DNA of 6,925 bases from assembly GCA_026996955.1 (NCBI GenBank), contig JALWJV010000054.1, positions 531 through 7,455 on the forward strand, in the 5' to 3' direction. The notes below the pieces were generated by a model that made no database searches, was not told where the DNA came from, and saw only the letters and a list, made by a program, of their open reading frames with translations. Position numbers and translations under genes: made by a program. This document shows positions 1-4,774 of the stretch, one piece after another. This DNA comes from Deltaproteobacteria bacterium. GTDB lineage: Bacteria; Desulfobacterota; Dissulfuribacteria; Dissulfuribacterales; QOAL01. Each line of letters begins with the position of its first letter. Position 1 is the first letter of the stretch.

Positions 1-294
1 TCTTAGAAAAACAAGAAATTTTTCACCGAACGGAAAAATAAGACCATTTACGTACCTTAATTACCGTCAATACGCTGAACAGTTACATTTTCAATAACAC
101 TAGTGCATATTTTCGGGCTCATAACCTATCGGGGTGCACTGTGCCACTATACCACGAAAGTTTCCCCTGATATAAATGAATCATAAATTGAACATTTCAA
201 AAAATTGGAGAAACATTTTTTTGCTATGTTACAAGGAGTCACAGACTTAACATTTTGAGACACTCGATTCAGGTATCACTTCTCCTGACATTGA

Positions 295-361
295 TTGCAG
301 ATCTTATCATTTGACAATTTTTCTTAAATCTGCAAAACTTCAATCTATTTGATAATTGTCA
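295..361 (+). repeat. Two interlocked 8-bp inverted repeats
   Basis: TTGCAGAT (295-302) is perfectly complementary to ATCTGCAA (328-335). TGACAATT (312-319), which lies inside that loop, is perfectly complementary to AATTGTCA (354-361), outside it. If transcribed, the crossed pairing has the topology of an H-type pseudoknot. As DNA, each repeat could instead be a spaced operator half-site around the TTGACA hexamer at 311-316. The pairings are read directly from the sequence. In AT-rich DNA, 8-bp repeats can arise by chance, so function is uncertain. Confidence 0.25.
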
Positions 362-363
362 TA

Positions 364-439
364 TTTCTGCATATCCGCAGAGGGCTTTACCCCATGGATA
401 GACCATGTGGGAAGTCCGATGACAAAGGAGATGCAGAGG
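364..439 (+). promoter_or_regulatory. Candidate structured RNA leader of the HPt gene
   Basis: The outer stem pairs 364-372 with 431-439 (seven Watson-Crick pairs around TCTGCAT/ATGCAGA plus two G-U) and continues, after an A-G mismatch, with 374-376 / 427-429. Inside it is a strong hairpin: GGGCTT (382-387) pairs with AAGTCC (412-417) with one G-U, and CCCCATGG (390-397) pairs with CCATGTGGG (403-411) with a single bulged U408. The terminal loop is AUAGA (398-402). The 5' strand of the outer stem can alternatively form a short hairpin, TCTGC (366-370) with GCAGA (377-381). It ends 50 nt before the HPt start codon, so it could control that gene in cis. It does not match any riboswitch consensus I know; c-di-GMP-I, glycine, TPP and fluoride classes were considered. 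It may also be an independent small RNA. Confidence 0.35.
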
Positions 440-502
440 AATTGGCAACCTGAAAAAATTCAAATCAAAGGAGTACAGACTTTATCAGCATGGAGCAGTT
501 AA
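419..502 (+). CDS. Possible 27-residue upstream ORF overlapping the HPt start
   Basis: ATG at 419 opens a 27-codon frame (MTKEMQRNWQ at its start, ending in SAWSS) that stops at TAA 500-502, 10 nt past the first base of the HPt ATG and in another frame. A weak GGGAA at 409-413 lies 5 nt ahead of the ATG, and part of it is buried in the hairpin at 382-417. A second in-frame ATG at 431 directly follows an AAAGGAG. If translated, terminating ribosomes would finish on top of the HPt start, which could help initiation there, since the HPt Shine-Dalgarno is far from its ATG. The peptide resembles nothing I recognise. Chance is a fair explanation for an ORF this short. Confidence 0.18.
   Translation: MTKEMQRNWQPEKIQIKGVQTLSAWSS
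467..473 (+). promoter_or_regulatory. Shine-Dalgarno of the HPt gene, unusually distant
   Basis: AAAGGAG is a strong Shine-Dalgarno match, but it lies 16 nt before the ATG at 490, well beyond the usual 5-9 nt. The reading frame has a stop at 451-453 and no other start codon between it and 490, so ATG 490 is the first possible start. Either the long spacer lowers initiation, or local folding or the overlapping small ORF shortens the effective distance. Confidence 0.5.
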
Positions 503-855
503 ACTGGAACAAGGCCTTTGCGATTGAACAACTAAGTGGGGATGAAGCGCTTCTGTGTACCTGCATTGAAGTTTTCTGGGACGCTATGATGAATGACCTC
601 TACGCTATTGCGTCGGCCCTGAAGCAAAAAGACATCCAGGGGATCATAGACGCGGCCCACTCCCTTAAAGGCGCAGCTGCCAATATCGGCATGGAAAGAA
701 TAAGTAGCGTGGCAATGGAGCTGGAAGACGATGCCATATCTGATAACCTTTACGCTGTTCAGGAAAAATTAACACTCCTTGAACAATTGGCGAAAGGAGT
801 AAAAAATATCATACAAAACCAGTGTTCAGGTTTGGGGTCCAGCCAATCAGCCTAA
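490..855 (+). CDS. Single-domain HPt histidine phosphotransfer protein
   Basis: This 121-residue cytoplasmic protein is an HPt domain with almost nothing added. Such proteins form a helical bundle that accepts a phosphoryl group from the receiver of a hybrid kinase and passes it to another receiver. The signature is AAHSLKGAAANIG at residues 55-67, with His57 as the predicted phosphorylated residue and Lys60 and Gly61 in the usual places. The N-terminal helix (FAIEQLSGDEALL, 10-22) is typical of the family. The short Ser/Gly-rich tail after about residue 112 looks unstructured. The start is fixed by an in-frame stop at 451-453 with no alternative start after it. The gene converges with a hybrid kinase that has a C-terminal receiver but no HPt of its own, which makes that kinase the obvious donor (inference from context). 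The final acceptor is not visible. Confidence 0.93.
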   Translation: MEQLNWNKAFAIEQLSGDEALLCTCIEVFWDAMMNDLYAIASALKQKDIQGIIDAAHSLKGAAANIGMERISSVAMELEDDAISDNLYAVQEKLTLLEQLAKGVKNIIQNQCSGLGSSQSA

Positions 856-868
856 GAAAAATTAGACA

Positions 869-3400
869 TCACCCCTCCACCTGACTCATTACGTTTCTCA
901 ACTCTTTGATGGAGGCTATAAGCCTTGCAGGGGTTACGGGCTTTGACAGATATGCATCCATCCCGGCCCTTGCACATCTGGCTTCAATATCGTCCATTAC
1001 CTGGGCTGTAAGTGCGATTACAGGAGTCCTTTCAGCGTTATATTCCTCTTCCATTTTTCTGATGTGAAATGTTGCCTCAAATCCGTCCATGCCTGGCAGG
1101 CGGCAGTCCATTAAAATAAAATCATAGATATGACCCGATGCTATAAATTCAAGTGCCTTCTCAGCCTTCTCAGCAACGTCCACTTTTGCTATACCTATTT
1201 TTTTCAACATGGCACTGATAATCATCTGGTTAAGGCTATTATCTTCAACCAACAGGCATTCAAGGTGGTCACAAATTTTTTCGTGGTCTTTGTGGACTGT
1301 TCCGGTAGATTCTGCACATTCACCCAAAACACATTGCCGTAACCTGGAAAACTTTACAGGAGATTCTATTACACAGTTACAATACGACTCTTTGGAAGAA
1401 ATGGTAGGGAGCATACCCGGTGGAACAATTTCTATTATCTTCTTTTGGCACTGTTTTGGCTGTTTTTCAAAGCTTCTTTCAAACTGTTCAGCGTACTTTT
1501 CTGCGCAATCTGTAATTATTATATCAACCTTCCCGAACTGTTTTATGATATTTCTCTTTTTTAAATTGGCCACAACAACATCAATCCCCCATCTTTTCAT
1601 ATAGGAAACTATTATCTTCTGAAGGATTTTATCAGAAAGTAAAAGCAGACAACGGGAGTGATGCTGTTCTTTTTCAACAGATTCATGAAAATTATTATGG
1701 GATATATGTATAGGAACGGTAACAGTGAACCTGGTTCCCCGGTTTTCTGACGATTTAAGCTCTATATGCCCCCCCAGGATATCAGTAATTTTTTTTACAA
1801 TAGACAACCCAAGGCCTGAGCCTTCAAGTGCTGTATATGATGAATTGACTCCCTGTTCAAAAGGGTCAAAAATTTTCTTCTGAATTTTTTTAGGGATTCC
1901 ACTACCTGTATCTTCAACAGTCAGCACAAGACTGGATGAAGAACCGTTGCCTCTACATCTGACAAAAATTTTAACCCAGCCTTCCTTTGTAAACTTCAAA
2001 GCATTACTTACTAGATTCATTAATATCTGGGCTATCTTTGTTTCATCTCCAATGACCTCTTCAGGACAATCAACATATGTGTAAAGATTAATATTCTTGC
2101 CTTGAAGGGGCCTTGAGCTCATATCTGCAATATCTTCAACGAGTTTCTCAGGTGAAAATGGCCTCTGCCTGATATGAATATCCTTTCCATCAAGGCGGGA
2201 TAGTTGAAGAATTTCATCAATGAGCGTAACGAGACGCTGTCCTGATTCTTTTGCTATGGTTAAAAAACGCCTTGAAGAACCAACCACGTCCTTTTCTTCC
2301 ATGAGAAAGAGGGCGCCCAACAGGCCATTGAGAGGAGTTCGTATCTCATGGCTCATGATGGAGAGAAAATCACTCTTTGATTTAGCTATAGCTTCGGCCT
2401 CTTTCACTTCATATTTCAACGAAATGGCCTGAACGCTTTTTTTAAAGGCCCAGAACATCCAGATTAGAAGCAGAGCCAAAAAAATCAGTAGTGACCAGAT
2501 GATCAATGCAGGTTCATAGATATGAACAATTTGAGATTTGGGATAGATCCTGCCAAGACAGAAAGGTGTAAGTTTTATTGGATATACCGAGGACAGAAAG
2601 GCCTCGCCATTAATCATAATGGGATTACTTTCAGAAGGATAATCAGGCATCAAAAAATCTTGGTATATTTTACGAAGAACCTGTTGGGAAAATCGCTGGT
2701 AACCATAACTATAAAGAAAAGAACCATTAAAAAAAATAACCAGCGTACCTTTCAGCGTTTGACCAGATTCAACATCTCCATGTAATGGACACTCGTTTAC
2801 CAAGAGGGTAAATATATCATCCCAATGTACAGTTGCAGCAAGCCAGCCCACAACCTGCCCCCGTATCCTGCACGGTGATGATATTACTAACACATCAGGC
2901 AAATTGCCCGGCAACATAGGTTTTATAAAATGCTGAGAAGATATGATGTCTCCCAGCATAACTCCCAGTTTGCCGTCCTTTTTTATGCGACTAACATGAG
3001 TCACCATCTTACCATCGGCATCAAAAAGCATGAAATCTGAGTAGATAGCAGTCCCATCTATGTACTGCTTGGTATTAAGAAGTGATTCACACTGATTTCT
3101 GATGGCCAAGAGGTTTTGTATAAGACCCAGTTTTACCCCTAGTGCGCGGTTCTGAAAGTAGGCAAGAATAAATGGGTCTTTGGCAAACCGGTTTATCTCC
3201 TGCTGCCGCTCTTTGATAAAATAGGCTGCTATATTGGCATGCTTCACCGTATTTCTGTGAAAGTGCTCTATATTTTCTTTTTCATTGGTCCTGTAAACGA
3301 CATAAAGTACAAAAATAAGACCTATGGCATATAGGCCTAATACAATACCTGGAACAGCAGCATAAATATTTATCTGCCTATTATTATTTTGCCCGGACAT
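869..3400 (-). CDS. Membrane hybrid histidine kinase (Cache-like sensor, HisKA, HATPase, degenerate REC, REC)
   Basis: An 843-residue inner-membrane sensor. Membrane helices at about 13-36 and 297-317 enclose a ~260-residue periplasmic domain. Its long first helix and strand pattern (MLFDADGKMV at 124-133, GWLAATVHWDDI at 185-196) suggest a double-Cache fold; this is a pattern judgement. HisKA follows with HEIRTPLNG, His351 being the autophosphorylation site. HATPase_c has N462/N466, DTGSGIP (497-503), FDPFEQ (511-516) and GSGLGLSIVKK (527-537). A first receiver-like domain (about 583-693) keeps Asp631 but has Ser680 for the conserved Lys and no MPxMDG loop. The C-terminal receiver (713-834) is intact: E719/D720, phosphoacceptor D765, T798, K820. 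The start lies 17 nt inside the upstream binding-protein gene and has no clear Shine-Dalgarno, so translation is probably coupled. There is no HPt domain, and the separate HPt gene lies 13 nt past its stop. Confidence 0.95.
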   Translation of the reverse strand: MSGQNNNRQINIYAAVPGIVLGLYAIGLIFVLYVVYRTNEKENIEHFHRNTVKHANIAAYFIKERQQEINRFAKDPFILAYFQNRALGVKLGLIQNLLAIRNQCESLLNTKQYIDGTAIYSDFMLFDADGKMVTHVSRIKKDGKLGVMLGDIISSQHFIKPMLPGNLPDVLVISSPCRIRGQVVGWLAATVHWDDIFTLLVNECPLHGDVESGQTLKGTLVIFFNGSFLYSYGYQRFSQQVLRKIYQDFLMPDYPSESNPIMINGEAFLSSVYPIKLTPFCLGRIYPKSQIVHIYEPALIIWSLLIFLALLLIWMFWAFKKSVQAISLKYEVKEAEAIAKSKSDFLSIMSHEIRTPLNGLLGALFLMEEKDVVGSSRRFLTIAKESGQRLVTLIDEILQLSRLDGKDIHIRQRPFSPEKLVEDIADMSSRPLQGKNINLYTYVDCPEEVIGDETKIAQILMNLVSNALKFTKEGWVKIFVRCRGNGSSSSLVLTVEDTGSGIPKKIQKKIFDPFEQGVNSSYTALEGSGLGLSIVKKITDILGGHIELKSSENRGTRFTVTVPIHISHNNFHESVEKEQHHSRCLLLLSDKILQKIIVSYMKRWGIDVVVANLKKRNIIKQFGKVDIIITDCAEKYAEQFERSFEKQPKQCQKKIIEIVPPGMLPTISSKESYCNCVIESPVKFSRLRQCVLGECAESTGTVHKDHEKICDHLECLLVEDNSLNQMIISAMLKKIGIAKVDVAEKAEKALEFIASGHIYDFILMDCRLPGMDGFEATFHIRKMEEEYNAERTPVIALTAQVMDDIEARCARAGMDAYLSKPVTPARLIASIKELRNVMSQVEG

Positions 3401-4271
3401 TTATAAAAAAATCAGGTTTAAACTGCATGATTAAGGGGTAATATTTCATAACAAGATCATAGTATGTACCGTCTGCCTTGATTCTTTTAAGATATGCATT
3501 AAAGCGCTCTCGCAGCTTACAGGCATCTTTTGTAAAGGCCACAGCCATTGCCTGTTCATCAGAGACGGGTCCAATTACCTTAATTTTTCCTGGCCATTTA
3601 CTTAATCCAATAAGTATGTCGGGCATATCAAGTAGGGTGGCATCTGCCTTGCCTGCGATAACCGCAGGAATGAGATCGTTCAGGTTACCTGGAAAGTCAA
3701 CAAAATGAACATCCACCCCTTTAACATCATAAAGTTTTATATCTAGGCACGTATTATATTTCCCAAGAAGCCTAATTCCGTTCAACTGGCTGACGGAACT
3801 TTTTATATCTTGTGAAATATCATGGCCATTTTTTATTGTTTTAAGCCTTGATTCAATGCTGGAAACAATCATAACCTGGGTTGGGAATACGGGATCTGAA
3901 AAACTAAGCAACTTTTCACGCCAAGGTAGTATGGTAAGGCCATTGGCGATTAGATCTCCCCTTACAGGTACATTGCCAAGCTTCTTGACATTACCATTCT
4001 GGACCAGGAATGTTTTACCTATAAGGTCACTGATAACCGTATTCCACGAACTATTTACAAACACATATTTTACGCCCAGTTCATTACAGAAGCCCTTTAT
4101 TAGTTCAACACTGAATCCGTCTCCCAGGCCGGTAACAAAATTGGCATAAGGAACGCCTAGATGCCTGAGTTCTCCATGATCAAGGATCTCCTGAAGCCTG
4201 GTAGCATGCGAACAGGTTGAATAGTGGAGAACAATAAAGAGACAAATAAATAAGATTTTCAATTTTGGCAT
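3384..4271 (-). CDS. Periplasmic amino-acid-type solute-binding protein (family 3), probably sensory
   Basis: A 295-residue secreted protein of the SBP_bac_3 (Venus-flytrap) family. Residues 1-23 form a signal peptide with a cleavage site likely after CSHA. Cys20 is not in a convincing lipobox (YSTC), so a soluble periplasmic form is favoured. Family landmarks are LQEILDHGELRHLGVPY (26-42), DGFSVELIKGF (51-61), GLTILPWREKLLSFSDP (111-127), AGKADATLLD (206-215) and a C-terminal KADGTYYDLVMKYYP (265-279). Aligned by motif to HisJ, Arg118 and Asp215 match the residues that bind the ligand alpha-carboxylate and alpha-amino groups, so an amino acid or close relative is the likely ligand. The frame is open 36 codons further upstream, but Met at 4271 is chosen because it gives a clean signal peptide and has a GAGGT Shine-Dalgarno. 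No permease or ATPase gene adjoins; the gene overlaps the membrane kinase, which suggests a role in signalling. Confidence 0.9.
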   Translation of the reverse strand: MPKLKILFICLFIVLHYSTCSHATRLQEILDHGELRHLGVPYANFVTGLGDGFSVELIKGFCNELGVKYVFVNSSWNTVISDLIGKTFLVQNGNVKKLGNVPVRGDLIANGLTILPWREKLLSFSDPVFPTQVMIVSSIESRLKTIKNGHDISQDIKSSVSQLNGIRLLGKYNTCLDIKLYDVKGVDVHFVDFPGNLNDLIPAVIAGKADATLLDMPDILIGLSKWPGKIKVIGPVSDEQAMAVAFTKDACKLRERFNAYLKRIKADGTYYDLVMKYYPLIMQFKPDFFINVRAK

Positions 4272-4275
4272 TTTT

Positions 4276-4280
4276 ACCTC
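4276..4280 (-). promoter_or_regulatory. Shine-Dalgarno that fixes the binding-protein start
   Basis: On the minus strand GAGGT precedes ATG 4271-4269 by 4 nt and overlaps the ridA stop codon (4281-4279). This placement supports starting the binding protein at 4271 instead of at the longer open frame beginning at 4379. The longer form would bury the signal peptide behind 36 residues and overlap most of the 3' end of ridA. Confidence 0.8.
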
Positions 4281-4662
4281 AATCAGGAAATTCACATATA
4301 CATGAAATCTCAACAAGGGCGTCCTTAGGGAGACAAGATACTCCCACCACCTGTCGTGCAGGCGCGCAGCCTGCATCAAAAAACTGTTCGTATATATGGT
4401 TAAAATCAGAGAAATCGGTCATGTCTTTTAGGAAAACTTCAAATTTTACTGCATGCTTCAGGTCTAGTCCTGCAGCCTTGATAATTTCATGAATATTCTC
4501 CATGGCCTGTCGTGCCTGTTCAGCAAAACCAGGACCTGTGAGTTCTCCTGTAGCGGGAAGTATTCCAATTTGACCTGAAACAAAAAGCAGTCCTCCTGCC
4601 TTGACAGCCTGGGAATAGGGTCCGATTGGAGATGGTACTTTTTTACTGAATATTATTTCCAT
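4279..4662 (-). CDS. ridA: RidA family reactive enamine/imine deaminase (YjgF/YER057c/UK114)
   Basis: A 127-residue cytoplasmic protein of full family length. Family members, typically trimers, hydrolyse reactive enamines and imines such as 2-aminoacrylate, released by PLP enzymes acting on Ser, Cys or Thr, to 2-oxoacids and ammonia. Landmarks are IGPYSQAVKAGGLLFVSGQI (13-32), the helix QARQAMENIHEIIKAAG (49-65), KDMTDFSDFNHIYEQFF (79-95), and APARQVVGVSCLPKDALVEI (100-119). Arg103, the carboxylate-binding catalytic-site Arg of active RidA proteins, and Glu118 are both present, so an active enzyme is predicted. The strand usually written VKTTVFL reads VKFEVFL here, which places it somewhat off the RidA1 consensus, so another Rid subgroup is possible. 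The start has GAGGG 3 nt upstream. It is followed after 7 nt by the binding-protein gene, so the two are almost certainly cotranscribed. Why a RidA is placed with a sensor is unknown. Confidence 0.93.
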   Translation of the reverse strand: MEIIFSKKVPSPIGPYSQAVKAGGLLFVSGQIGILPATGELTGPGFAEQARQAMENIHEIIKAAGLDLKHAVKFEVFLKDMTDFSDFNHIYEQFFDAGCAPARQVVGVSCLPKDALVEISCICEFPD

Positions 4663-4774
4663 ATGCCCTCTTTAATTTTTAACCTATGTTGAAGTTTCAT
4701 AACTTTCTAATTTTTTAAAAAAATCAGACAAATAAATCATTTTTTGTGAATAAGCATAAAATGCAAACGATATT
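4663..4774 (-). other. AT-rich gap between the soluble kinase and ridA
   Basis: This 112-nt spacer is much longer than the other gaps in the minus-strand cluster and is very AT-rich. It contains a near-palindrome of A and T tracts at 4707-4727 (CTAATTTTTT / AAAAAAATCAG). That is too GC-poor to be a convincing intrinsic terminator. The space is enough for a separate promoter driving ridA, the binding protein and the membrane kinase, but no clear -35/-10 pair was found. Whether the upstream kinase belongs to the same transcript is therefore undecided. Confidence 0.4.

Larger units (their letters stand above)
1..489. other. Gene-free region upstream of the HPt gene
   Basis: No convincing coding sequence was found here on either strand; reading frames are short and broken by stops. 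The left part (1-180) shows nothing recognisable beyond a 6-bp inverted repeat (AGTGCA 102-107 / TGCACT 135-140). The right part is richer. It has interlocked 8-bp inverted repeats between 295 and 361, a compact stem-loop structure at 364-439, and a possible 27-codon ORF at 419-502, all listed separately. A TTGACA hexamer at 311-316 looks like a -35 box but has no good -10 box at normal spacing, so no promoter is called. Two short open frames at the left edge could be the tail of a gene outside the window, but nothing identifies them. Confidence 0.6.

Noticed and set aside
2..97. Open frame at the left edge on the + strand that could be the C-terminus of an upstream gene
   Set aside because: Thirty-one codons ending in NYRQYAEQLHFQ are not recognisable, and another frame is also open to 41. 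There is no basis for choosing one.
114..126. CGGGCTCATAACC, identical to the anticodon arm core of many tRNA-Met genes
   Set aside because: The D arm, T arm and acceptor stem could not be found around it; no GGTTCGAATCC-like T loop follows and the 3' half of the stem is imperfect. It is either chance or a remnant too decayed to call.
286..299. Sigma-54 site TGACATTGATTGCA
   Set aside because: The spacing between the -24-like and -12-like elements is two bases short and the GG of the -24 element is not present.
311..356. Sigma-70 promoter using TTGACA at 311-316, or GATAAT at 351-356
   Set aside because: TTGACA has only AAAACT at 17-nt spacing, and GATAAT has no -35-like hexamer at 16-18 nt. 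Neither pair is good enough to call.
364..450. c-di-GMP-I (GEMM) or another known riboswitch upstream of the signalling gene
   Set aside because: The GEMM core (GNRA-capped hairpin, GGGACGCAAAGCC-like segment) is absent, and the hairpin loop AUAGA and joining segment do not fit the glycine, TPP or fluoride consensus as I know them.
1130..2785. Plus-strand open frames of 70-131 codons within the membrane kinase gene
   Set aside because: They are opposite a full-length kinase whose catalytic motifs are all in place, and their translations show no domain pattern. Similar frames opposite the binding protein, ridA and the soluble kinase were rejected for the same reason.
4272..4379. Thirty-six-codon N-terminal extension of the binding protein
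   Set aside because: It lies inside the ridA coding sequence, has no secretion character, and Met at 4271 has both a Shine-Dalgarno and a signal peptide directly after it.
4707..4727. Intrinsic terminator after the soluble kinase
   Set aside because: The palindrome consists almost entirely of A and T, so the stem would be too weak; no GC-rich hairpin with a following T tract is present in the gap.
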